NCBI GenBank assembly: GCA_022641835.1
Contig: CP048715.1
Span: forward strand, 2,542,001 to 2,606,000
DNA from: Petasospora fabianii
Lineage: Eukaryota > Ascomycota > Saccharomycetes > Phaffomycetales > Wickerhamomycetaceae
Direction of reading: 5' to 3'
DNA length: 64,000 bases
Shown: positions 18,940-29,000 of the stretch, piece after piece
Layout: every line of letters begins with the position of its first letter
How positions within the stretch are numbered: position 1 is the first letter of the stretch
The notes under the pieces: generated by a model
Seen by the model: only the letters and a program-made list of their open reading frames with translations
What the model was told of the DNA's origin: nothing
The model's database searches: none
Program-made: the position numbers and the translations under genes

Positions 18940-21900
18940 TTATTTCGTAAAGGAGTTAAACTCCATGTTTTTGAAGATCTCATTATCATCGTCATCAGTG
19001 AACTCGTATTGATTAGTGTTCGTTGGTCTCGTTGTGCTATTGCTTCTTCTTAAGCCATCACCACTAGATATCTGGCTAAGGAAGCCCTGACCAGAGTTGG
19101 AGTTCTGCTCGCTTTTCCGAGATTCGTCGTGCAGCTGGCTCTTCAACTCCTGATGAGTCTTCAATGCCTTCTCTTTGATCTGGAGAATTTGTCTCATTCT
19201 ATGAGACCAGTTTGATGCGTAGTTACCATTCGAGTGCCAGACTTGAGCAAACTGATCAGCAACAAGGGCAAGTGTGCGCACAAATGTTGGTAAGTTCTCC
19301 TCTGAAATGATCTTGAAGTGACAGGTAGCAAACAAACCAGGCACACCGGCACGGCGATGGACCTTCACCTTGTATTTCTTGATGTGATCATCAGTGTTAG
19401 CATCATTGTCAAAAGAGATACTGTGTGGTTGAATGACAATGTTTAGGAAATTGAACTGAGACTTGATGATATTGAAGTCGAATGGGTGTCCAGAATCATC
19501 AAAGAAAATGTTGACATAGTTGTTACCAATATGTCTCTTCTTGGCAGTGTTATTCGGATCCTCTGAACTAGATGGCATAAGTGTAGTGGTGTGGAATATC
19601 AACTGCAATATCTTGTCATTCCAACCGTAAGCTATCTCACCATCAGTATCGTTTTCAGTATCTAGACCACCAACATAGAAGCTCTTGCAACCTTTCAAAG
19701 TGATGGGTCTTCCTAACTTCTTCAAGAACTTAGTGAACTCAACAGAGCCAGAATCATTCGATAGAATCTCCTTCTCCGTTGTCTGGTTGGGCCCGATATA
19801 GAGCAAGCCAATCTTATGGAAACCAACAACTGGGATTCTGTCAAAATTGGAAATTGATCTGGTGAAGGAAGCCTCATCAGGGATCGGAATTGGTTTCACG
19901 TTGTTGTTCTGATCTGGGTGTACCATGAGTTGCAAAAAGACATAACTTGCTGTGAAGACATCGTCATCTTCCTTTGAATGGAGTTGATCAGTGTAAACTG
20001 GGATCATTGAGTCATCTGGCTTGATAGTGAACACCGAGGACCCAGAAGCTCTTCTCACTGAGATGATGGACTCACCACTGACAGAATCAGTGTCAACACC
20101 TACTATACTGTTACCGTACACCCACTTGGAACTCAAAATATGCACATCATCAGCAAACTTCCGTGGCTTGATAGGACTGAAGTTCAGTTCCAGATCCGAA
20201 TAAGTGAAACGAGTGATGAGATCCAAGAAGGACATGTTCTGATTGTTTACTTCGGAGCCACGATTGCTCTGTGATAGGATCAAATTCTTGATAATGAATG
20301 ACGACAACTTTCTTCTGTCATTTAACTTCATGTTCAAAAACCAATTAGCGATCACATCATAGGAAATGGACAAAAGGTAGATGGACACAACTGGTGTGAT
20401 TTCCAAGGATTCAGTCGATGGCATGACATCCGCAGCTAGTTCAGCACCATGAGCCAGAATACCCTGATGCTGGTTCTCTTTGGTCTCTGACATGTCGTGG
20501 GCGTACTGAATAAGCTTGAAAGTGATACCGAAAGCTCTCTTGAACTCATCGACAGTGAAGTTGGATGTCAAGGATGGGATGTAAGAAAGAGACAACAAGA
20601 ACTCCAAGATATGAGCACTGGCAAAAGCACTTGAGATTCTGGTCTGGAGCTTGGTTAAGATGGCAGAGATGTATTTCTTGATGGACAGTGGTAACTCATA
20701 ACAGCAAACAGTCAATATATGGATGCAAGGAATGGCAGTTTTCTCCCAAGATGACAAGCCAACAAGCAAAGCCGAAATGATCTCATCCTCATCTTGCTTC
20801 GAGAAGATACCATGATACGAGATCAAGGGCGTGAAGTTTCTCACAATGGCAACTTGCAAGTCTTGTCTGCTCATGTTGGATGGTATCTTCACAGTCGATG
20901 GCAACTTGAGCTGTAACTGCTCACACACAAGAGATCTAAAGCTTCGTATGCCGTCGCCACAAGACTCGAATAAAGATATGTTCGATAATTGCGGACAAAA
21001 GTGGGTGTATGTGAACGAGTACACTTCCCAATGTGGACAATCCTTCAAGATCTGGATTACAATGCTCAACCATCTCTCAATATCAATTGCTGGAGTGGTG
21101 ACCAGCTTATCAGAAGTATTGTCAATAATAGTCAAACTTGCGGATGGTTTGTCCAAAGTGTCATCAGGTATGTAGTCAATTTCCTCAGGGTATGTCCACT
21201 TTTCATCAAGTGTGAGATTTGCAATTGTTGTCTCCTTCACTTTTCTCAGATTCAAGTTTCTTCCAAAAGCAGCAGAAAGGCCCTCAATATCAGTAGGCAT
21301 TGTCAAATAGACCTGCTTGGTTGAGGAACTTCTGATTCTGGAGAAGAGTTTCGCTGTAATGAGCAAAAGATCAACATTCTTCTTGGTCAATGCATACTCA
21401 GCCACATCCATCAAGAACACATACGTGATCTGGGCTTTGCGGCCGTCAGATGCAAGGCATGTGGCAAACATGGTGATAAATGCTTTGGTGACCTCTATAG
21501 CAGTATTATCGGAGAACAATAGACCATCAGTGTTGCTGGGTGACAAAACGGACAAACTTGACCTCCTTTGCTTCTGCTGAACGCCGACAATCTTTGGTAG
21601 AAACACATCAGAAACAAGCGTCTGGAACAACGGGGTTGGAACATGTATGAGAGTGCTTGTCAAGTGCTCGGTGAAAACTCGAATGACCTCAGTGCTGCTC
21701 TCCAGTGATAACTGTTTGATGAGAATTTGGGCAACTTGCATAGAGGTAGAGTCATTCTCCTTGACCAACAGTGTGGAATTGAAAACATCTAGCACGAGCT
21801 TCACACATGCAATTCGAACAGTGAGATCTTTGGTCTCATCGTAGAAGAAAGTACTGAGAATCATGTCCAAGTTTGCGCTCCAATCTGGGTTCAAAGGCGA

Positions 21901-23268
21901 GCACAAGTTTTCGACCGAGTAGTATCTCAGCACATCAAGACAGCCCTTAGCAGACAAGAACTTGGAGTTTTTGATAAAGAAGTCAATCAGCACTTTCATG
22001 CTTCCAGGATATCTTGACTGCTCAGCCAAGTGTTGAAGTTGGACCAAGACAAGCTTGTAGGCCTCAACATCTTCATCCTTTGAGAGGTTACTTGACAGAT
22101 CTGATAAGAGTGATAATATCGATGCATCTTGGCCGAAATCCCAATACTTAGAGCCTATCTGGTCCAGTGTCATACCATCAAGCATGGTCTCATTGATGAA
22201 TCTAATGACTGCAATGTTCACGTTCGGCTTGTTCCAAGAAACAGCTTCCGTCAATGCTTTCAACAGCGAGTGTGTGCTTATCTGATAGGCAAATTTTGGG
22301 AAAAGAAAGCCCATGACATTTATAGCACCAACAGAGCTATTCAAATTTCTATCTCCCTTCTTCTGTTTGCATACAATGATGTCTAGAATCGTAGAAAAGA
22401 CAACAGTGACTTCTGTTTTGTTGATCAAATTCATAACGACTGATGTTCCAAGGTCGAAATAATGCAAATCGAGAACGGCGGCACCGCAGACAATCTCCAA
22501 TGTCTCATAGAGCATAGAGTCCGGAATGGTCTGGTTGCTGATGACGTTGTCCATGAGTTGGATACATGCCTCTAAGATCTCTTTATCTGATGTTTTCAGT
22601 GCGAGCTTGTTGGTGTTCGTAAGGAGGTCCTTGGTAAGTCGCGTAGACTCTTCATGGTCATCGATGTTGAAGACTCCAGCCTTAATGCAGTCATTAATAA
22701 ATGAAAATAGGTCCAGGACAACTCTGTTCTTGGCCATCTCTGTTGGAGCAAGAGCATTGGTGTACCACTCTAGTAGAGGCTTCTTAAAAGACTCCTGGTA
22801 ATGATGAATAAAGTACCCGTTGTCAGTGAGAAGTTTGATTATTTGGAGAAATTGTGAGAATTCAATATCAATTTTATCCTTTGTGAAGTGACAATTCACC
22901 AAGGCATCACTGAAGTACATATATCGTGGCTCTGGGTCATCGGATGGCATTGAGACACACTGCTTCAAGAGCTTCAATCCAGCATGTCGTGATTGATGTT
23001 GAGCATTTGGTGAGATCATGTCTTTGGCACAGTACCAGACATCTTTTATGTGTGATGGAGATATTTCGTAAAGTGAGTCAGCCAAACTTTCAGCCGCCTT
23101 GACTCGTTGAGAGGACGACCCTCTCTTGAGATCGTCGATGAGCTCCTGCTTGGCCTTGTCATCAGTGATAGAGGACGCGTCGATCTTTTCTCGGTCGCTA
23201 TTCGGACTCTTGAACGAGCTTGTCAGGGACTTAAAGAATCCTGGGCTGAAACTCTTTCTGGAGTCCAT
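18940..23268 (-). CDS. TSC2: Tuberin homologue, RapGAP-domain GTPase activator for Rheb
   Basis: A 1442-residue protein with helical-repeat N-terminal and central regions and a C-terminal Rap/Ran-GAP domain at about 1134-1331. The domain shows GFHKIGLLYIG, EFTKFLKKLG, YVGGLD, LIFHTTTLMP, KRHIGNNYV, SQFNFLNIVIQP and KIISEENLPTFVR. The Asn of HIGN (about 1249) is the catalytic Asn thumb of the family. Tuberin, with hamartin, switches off Rheb and so restrains TORC1. It is known in Schizosaccharomyces pombe and some budding yeasts but missing from S. cerevisiae. The last 100 residues are charged and Ser-rich. The start ATG at 23268 opens with a short Ser/Lys-rich stretch. No Tsc1 or Rheb gene is in the window. 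Confidence 0.9.
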   Translation of the reverse strand: MDSRKSFSPGFFKSLTSSFKSPNSDREKIDASSITDDKAKQELIDDLKRGSSSQRVKAAESLADSLYEISPSHIKDVWYCAKDMISPNAQHQSRHAGLKLLKQCVSMPSDDPEPRYMYFSDALVNCHFTKDKIDIEFSQFLQIIKLLTDNGYFIHHYQESFKKPLLEWYTNALAPTEMAKNRVVLDLFSFINDCIKAGVFNIDDHEESTRLTKDLLTNTNKLALKTSDKEILEACIQLMDNVISNQTIPDSMLYETLEIVCGAAVLDLHYFDLGTSVVMNLINKTEVTVVFSTILDIIVCKQKKGDRNLNSSVGAINVMGFLFPKFAYQISTHSLLKALTEAVSWNKPNVNIAVIRFINETMLDGMTLDQIGSKYWDFGQDASILSLLSDLSSNLSKDEDVEAYKLVLVQLQHLAEQSRYPGSMKVLIDFFIKNSKFLSAKGCLDVLRYYSVENLCSPLNPDWSANLDMILSTFFYDETKDLTVRIACVKLVLDVFNSTLLVKENDSTSMQVAQILIKQLSLESSTEVIRVFTEHLTSTLIHVPTPLFQTLVSDVFLPKIVGVQQKQRRSSLSVLSPSNTDGLLFSDNTAIEVTKAFITMFATCLASDGRKAQITYVFLMDVAEYALTKKNVDLLLITAKLFSRIRSSSTKQVYLTMPTDIEGLSAAFGRNLNLRKVKETTIANLTLDEKWTYPEEIDYIPDDTLDKPSASLTIIDNTSDKLVTTPAIDIERWLSIVIQILKDCPHWEVYSFTYTHFCPQLSNISLFESCGDGIRSFRSLVCEQLQLKLPSTVKIPSNMSRQDLQVAIVRNFTPLISYHGIFSKQDEDEIISALLVGLSSWEKTAIPCIHILTVCCYELPLSIKKYISAILTKLQTRISSAFASAHILEFLLSLSYIPSLTSNFTVDEFKRAFGITFKLIQYAHDMSETKENQHQGILAHGAELAADVMPSTESLEITPVVSIYLLSISYDVIANWFLNMKLNDRRKLSSFIIKNLILSQSNRGSEVNNQNMSFLDLITRFTYSDLELNFSPIKPRKFADDVHILSSKWVYGNSIVGVDTDSVSGESIISVRRASGSSVFTIKPDDSMIPVYTDQLHSKEDDDVFTASYVFLQLMVHPDQNNNVKPIPIPDEASFTRSISNFDRIPVVGFHKIGLLYIGPNQTTEKEILSNDSGSVEFTKFLKKLGRPITLKGCKSFYVGGLDTENDTDGEIAYGWNDKILQLIFHTTTLMPSSSEDPNNTAKKRHIGNNYVNIFFDDSGHPFDFNIIKSQFNFLNIVIQPHSISFDNDANTDDHIKKYKVKVHRRAGVPGLFATCHFKIISEENLPTFVRTLALVADQFAQVWHSNGNYASNWSHRMRQILQIKEKALKTHQELKSQLHDESRKSEQNSNSGQGFLSQISSGDGLRRSNSTTRPTNTNQYEFTDDDDNEIFKNMEFNSFTK

Positions 23269-23905
23269 GCTAATGACCTCGGAGTGGACTCAAAGTTGTT
23301 GGTTGTATTCGTGGTGGGAGGACGTGCGGTGCTTGACCTAGGACTGTGTCGAAAAAAGCAGACGGGGAGGCAAGTGAAAGTAGGCCCTGGTTAGGAAAGG
23401 AATTATAATTTTGGGGATGTTAAATGAGAGTTCCCGTCTGTGTGTTGCCTCTATGAAAGTTTCTGAACCCCTCAATTGGCCTTCAAAGAGGTGGCGTGGA
23501 AGATGTTGCGTAAAAAAAAAATGGCTGCTCGATAAGCTCGGCAGTAGACGGAGAAGTTCAAGATCTTCGGTTATATCACCACTACAGCAATGAGCTTTCC
23601 AGTAAGGCACATTACTTTATGCCTCGCTTAATTGAGCCTCCGAAGTATGGCAGTTTCCTAAAAATTGTGCACCAAATTATAGTAAGAAGCACTCCACACT
23701 ACTCCGCAGGGTAAATGATGTCATCGCTCGGCTGTCAACTATACACATGCTTGTTAAGGGCACATTAGAACCACGTTTGATGCTTACTGATGCCCTGAGA
23801 AAGTGTTCCCTGATTGGTAACTTAGTGGCTTCTAAAAGAGCTCTACGAAGGAGATAATGCATTTATGGTATTAACTGATGAGCGTTTGGGGCGAATAAAA
23901 AAAAA
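23269..23905. other. Intergenic region between TSC2 and the MFS permease gene
   Basis: TSC2 promoter plus the 3' flank of the minus-strand MFS gene. It contains an A9 run near 23513-23521 and another A run near 23898. No gene or clear regulatory element is seen. Confidence 0.5.
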
Positions 23906-25411
23906 TCAGAGAAGAAATCTGAAATGGATGTCTCTATCGTCCTTTGGTCTTTCGTTCACTTCACCATCACCTAGTTCACCGTTCTTAATTTTCTCCTTCA
24001 ACAATGCCTCTCTCTTCTTGTTTATTCTATTGTAGTTCCACAGAGGAACAAGAACAAGTGGGAATGCAACACATGTCAACGCCAATGCGATTCTCAAGCC
24101 CTTGAGGTATCTCGGGGCCGTGTCAGAAGTGTAAATTTGGCCAGCCAAAACACCTGCGCAACTTCCAATCGATGTAATCATACCACCCATTGTTGCACGC
24201 TTATAATGGCCAGCATTGTTGTTGTTGGCCCACATTATACTCAATGCAGAGCACACATAGATACCAACACCGATCATCATGCAACCAAAATATCTGGCTC
24301 CAAGAGCATCAGCAGAAACAAGTACGATATATCCAATCAGCTCAAAGCCGAGACCAGCAAGCAAGAAACCACTGCGGTGGCGATACTTATCCGAGTAGTA
24401 TCCAACTATAATGAATGAAAGGAAAGCGACTGTGTAAAATGGAATAGTGAGAAGTTGCGTGGCGTACTTGTTGTAACCCATTCCTCTGATTATGGATGGA
24501 AGGAAAGTAGAGATACCAAAGAGTGTCAAGTCAACACAGAACTCGTAGCAACAAATGAAAGCATTGTTGATATCGAGTAAGCTTCGTTTGACCTCAGACC
24601 AGGAAAACTTCTCATCCTGATAGAAATCAGGGTATGTTGAGAGTCTAATCTTGAGCACCTCCTTCTCCTCCGCGGTTAACCACCAAATTTTCGTGAGTTC
24701 ATTAGGAAGGAGAATCACCAACACTGGACAAGTGATCAAGGTCAGGGCACCTTCAATGGCGAAAAGCCATCTCCAACCTTCCCAACCATGAGCATTGATC
24801 TTGATTAGCCCGTAAGCCAATAAGCCACCAAATGCTCCAGCAGCGGCACTAGCACTGAACACAGCTGAACATCTCTTTGCCATCTCCTTTCTCGTATAAA
24901 GCATACCGAGGTAGACGTTGATGATTGGCATTATACCAGACTCAAAGAATCCGAGAAGAATACGACATGCCAGGAGAGAGTGGTAGCCGGTAACAAAAGC
25001 TGTACATAAGCACACAGCACCAAAACAGAACATCAAAGAGGAAAGTGTGAGCTTAATGCCAACATACTTCAACATGAGGGCAAATGGAGTCTCGAAGACC
25101 ACATATGTCACGAAGAGAAGAGAAACGGCATTCCCGTATTCATTTCCCGTAAGTCCAAGATCTGTAGAAAGACCTGCAGCTTCAGCATTACCGATGTTGG
25201 ATTTGTCAAGGTTTGAGAAGAGATAACAGAGACATATACATGGAATGATGATAATGTCAAACTTCCTCAAAACACGGGCCTCGATGGCTTTAAATGTAGC
25301 GGTGTCGGGTGTTAGATTAGAGATAGATCGCGTGAGGACGGCATCTTCCTTAGAGGCCACGGATGCTTGGTCCGCAAGTGTGTCTGTGGATGTGGGTATT
25401 TGTCTAGTCAT
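23906..25411 (-). CDS. MFS anion:cation symporter of the DAL5/TNA1 family
   Basis: A 501-residue major-facilitator carrier with about 12 membrane segments. The first segment contains LCYLFSNLDKSNIGNA, the signature of the fungal allantoate/nicotinate permease (ACS) family, and CRILLGFFESGIMP and GWEGWRWLFAIEG follow in the usual places. Members carry allantoate/ureidosuccinate (Dal5), nicotinic acid (Tna1), pantothenate (Fen2), biotin (Vht1) or sulfonates. The sequence alone does not fix the substrate, though the FE-T-PFALMLKYVG segment is typical of the Tna1-like group. The C-tail is polar with a Lys-rich stretch. It lies between TSC2 and STT4, on the minus strand. Confidence 0.85.
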   Translation of the reverse strand: MTRQIPTSTDTLADQASVASKEDAVLTRSISNLTPDTATFKAIEARVLRKFDIIIIPCICLCYLFSNLDKSNIGNAEAAGLSTDLGLTGNEYGNAVSLLFVTYVVFETPFALMLKYVGIKLTLSSLMFCFGAVCLCTAFVTGYHSLLACRILLGFFESGIMPIINVYLGMLYTRKEMAKRCSAVFSASAAAGAFGGLLAYGLIKINAHGWEGWRWLFAIEGALTLITCPVLVILLPNELTKIWWLTAEEKEVLKIRLSTYPDFYQDEKFSWSEVKRSLLDINNAFICCYEFCVDLTLFGISTFLPSIIRGMGYNKYATQLLTIPFYTVAFLSFIIVGYYSDKYRHRSGFLLAGLGFELIGYIVLVSADALGARYFGCMMIGVGIYVCSALSIMWANNNNAGHYKRATMGGMITSIGSCAGVLAGQIYTSDTAPRYLKGLRIALALTCVAFPLVLVPLWNYNRINKKREALLKEKIKNGELGDGEVNERPKDDRDIHFRFLL

Positions 25412-26009
25412 AGTTTATCTGTGTGATACACTGGATCTTGTAGTCGGGAGCTTTTTGATGAAACTTCCAAGGTGATAATGTAGAAGGTTCACAAGTATCG
25501 GCAATAGAGTTGCCTGGCTCTCAAGGTTGACCGTGGCTATTTACACGACTTGAGTTCTAGCTCTTGAGTATGTCATGGCCAAAATTGTGGAGAGTCAGGT
25601 GCAAAGTTTTCTGCGGCTCATGATGTCGGACTCCATTTACGGCTATCTTCAGGGCCCAATAGACGAGGCTATCTGAACAAAGGAGTTGCAAATTTTTAAA
25701 AGCCTCTATGCACTACGTTCTTGAAGTGATCTAAGTTTTGGTCATTTACAACGAAAAATATTAAGCTCAAGCTCAGATTGGATCAAACATCATCTCATTG
25801 ACATGCGGGGGTCACCACATGGATGCACAACGAACGTGTTCGCGCACACACCACACCAGTGTTTTTTTTTGCAATGCTGTTGATAATGTCAATAAGGGTG
25901 TGCGGGTGTTTACCACGGTCTCGCGTTTGATTGAGATCAACAACTTACTACTCGCGTATAACGCTTTTCACCTCACATTCAGTTCATAACGCACACTTTC
26001 TACTCAAGA
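25412..26009. other. Divergent promoter region of the MFS carrier and STT4
   Basis: 600 bp between two head-to-head start codons. A T-run lies near 25862-25870. No element is assigned with confidence. Confidence 0.5.
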
Positions 26010-29000
26010 ATGGATTTCTACGGGTATGTACCTGAGACTTTATCTCTAAAGTCAATAATGACTAACTCCATCAGGATTCCAAGAGGTAGCATTCGCTCCC
26101 AGGCACTCAACAGAGTGGCCGCTCTCTCACTCAAAGGGCCGGTCGAGCATGCTGTCTCGGCGGTTAATGGCTCAGCTACCAATGGGCACATCAATGGGTC
26201 CGCCAATGGTACACTTAATGGCTCTGCTAAGGTAACTCCACGTACGGGTCTGCCAGGTGATCTTTTAAAGCTTGCCAATGCCGTTGCACGTGAAGACGTT
26301 TCGTCCGTGGCCATCTCACACAAGGAACTCGAGATCATATTCGCCCTTTGCAATGCCGCTCCAGCTGTACGTACCGAGCAACAGGCTTCAGATTTGATTG
26401 CTGTGCTTTCTCCTTACTTCTTAGAGTCTAGCTCTCAAAAATTCAAGTCTCACGCAAGTCTGCAGTTGGGCCCTTCTCCATGGGACTACTTGACAAAGAC
26501 ACTCGCTGATGCCATGATAGCTTTGACCAACAAATACGCCAGCCTTTCAACAAAGACCGAGACTTCATTTAAGCAGTTCTTGAGCAAGTTCATCTTGCAA
26601 GAAGAACAACCATTGACTGCTTACTTTAGCTTGCTTGGGTTTTTGAAGTCTCTCATATCAACCCCAAGCTTACTCGACCAGAGTATGACACAGATCATTG
26701 TTGAGCTTTTCAATGCCGAATTCCTCGACCGTCTCGAATCTGTCACCATGAAAGCATTGGAGGATGAGCACGACTTCACATATCTATTGGCTTACAAGGC
26801 TACCAGTGATGAGTTCAACTCTCTTCTATTTGCTCACCTTGTTCAAAAGTTCTTCAACAGGGTTCTTCTCACGCTCGCCAGTCGGGACTTTGAAAACATA
26901 TCTCCTCAGGAAACTGATACGGGTCTCATTGGCCACCTCCTCCTGGTCAACTCATCTGACTACGATGACGAGCCAGATGTCACATCTCAGCTGGACAAAC
27001 TCAAAACTATCTTCTCCAGACACATTGAACTCATCAAGGTCTTGTGTCGTAAATCGTCTGCTCAGATTGACGAGTTGGACCACGGGAGTACCTACATCAA
27101 CATTTCATCCCCTGAGCGTGTCACTCTTGCTATGCGCACGAAGGGCTTGGCTCTTCAAGTTCTTGCTGCTGGTTTGGTCGCTGACATCATTCCAAGTGAT
27201 GTCATGACTGAAACTGTGAGGTCTTCTTTGGCCCACCCATCAGAGGCAGTCGATACTCATATCTCCCCTGTTGTTATCTCCATTGGTGCTTTGCTAACAT
27301 ACAAGGGCCAAAAGGTTATTATCAGTGACTTGATCCACTCATTCCCTCTTCTTGTCTCAAAGATTACCCCTGATGCTTCCACTGCCTTCGTCAAGAGTAT
27401 CTCTAAATGTTTTGCTCTTGGATTGAAGCCATTAGATGAAGATTCTATTGTCACCACAATTTACTCCCTTGTCAACTTGTTAGTATCTGAGAACGGTGCT
27501 CCAGTCAACGCCTTGCGAGAGTTGAGATTGAGGAGTGCCACCAACACATTCAACTCCAAGACTAGAGCGTCTCGCTCCAACACGCTCTACAAGTTGGTCC
27601 AGACTGAGAGTGCTACATCTCTTAAGGAGCAGACTTCGGAGAACTCTCATGTGTTCAGAAATGCTATCACCTCTGCGCTAGAGATTGCTAAAGTCTATGA
27701 TGATGACTCTATCACTGTCTTGACCGTCACAATTCTATCTCAGAAATTCCTTACCGTCTCTAGAGAATTGGATTTCTACCTCTTGGATGGTCTCTCTGAT
27801 ATTGCCACACATGTCTCCGAAAAGGAGTTTTTGGCTTTGCTGAAATCTTTCGACGCAGGCATGTACAGGGATGATAAGGACCAGAGTTTCATCAATGCAA
27901 TTGTTGCTACTCGTGTCAAGATTGCCAAAGCCCTTGAGGGTAAGTTCTCTCACCCTTTGCATGATGTCTATATCACTGAGTTGTTGCAGTCGGTTGTTGC
28001 ACTCGGTGATGTTCAAAACAAGGATCACAGAAGTCAAGGTGAAATTTCTGAGATTGCAGTGAAGATCGCTCGCTACATCCCACCTCTTGCTCAGTTATTG
28101 CCAAAGGGTGAAAAGCTTGAGCCATTGTCTAACTCGATGGTTGCTTTGTTCCAAAACTTTTGGTTCAACATTGCTGTTCATGGGTATAGCGAGACTGCAA
28201 AGTTAACAAAACAGCTCCAGAAGTTCCTCGAGGTCATTGCCTTGAACTCTCCACCGTTGGCTTCTGACGCCGCTCGTGCCCATACTGAGGCATCATTCGA
28301 ATTGAACACGGTTTTGAGGAGAGGCTCATCCAATCACAATGTCAAGGACCAGCAGCATATCATTGCTGGTGTGTCTAACACTAACAGCTTGGAGCTCAAG
28401 ACATTGTCGTATTCGAAGTTGATGTTTTTGTCTGCCACATCCCTCTTGGAAAACTTGCGTGCCAATATCGGTGACTGCTCTACCATCTTGCACTACTTTG
28501 CTGATCCGGCCATTTCCAAAGCCAATATTGAGAAATTTATCGGCTCTATCGCCATCTCTGTCGTGCAGAAGTTTTCCAAGCTCACTATCACTGCTCACAG
28601 CCCTTACTTCACATCTGATAACGCTGCTGCTCAACTAACTAAAATCCTCATCTTGTGTGTCCACAGGAACTACGATCTGCAAGATGCTGCTTTCCAGTGT
28701 GCGACCGCTTTGATGCACAAGCTCCCGACTACTTTGTGCAACCGTACCTCACTGTACACTTTGCTCGACTTGTTGACCACCATGTACGAGAGTCACCTCG
28801 ATGCAGAGAGAAGCAAATACCAACCACAGAGAGAGCTCACATTGAGGCACTCCAAAGTCAAGATCACCGTCTCGGACTCTGTCAAGTGGAAGCGTTCGAC
28901 ATTGGACAAGTTGATCAAGAAAGCCGAGGAGTGGTGTCACTTATCTCTGATCAAGTGTAACCAGGATATGAGAACACTTCTCATGACCTATGTGTCTGAT

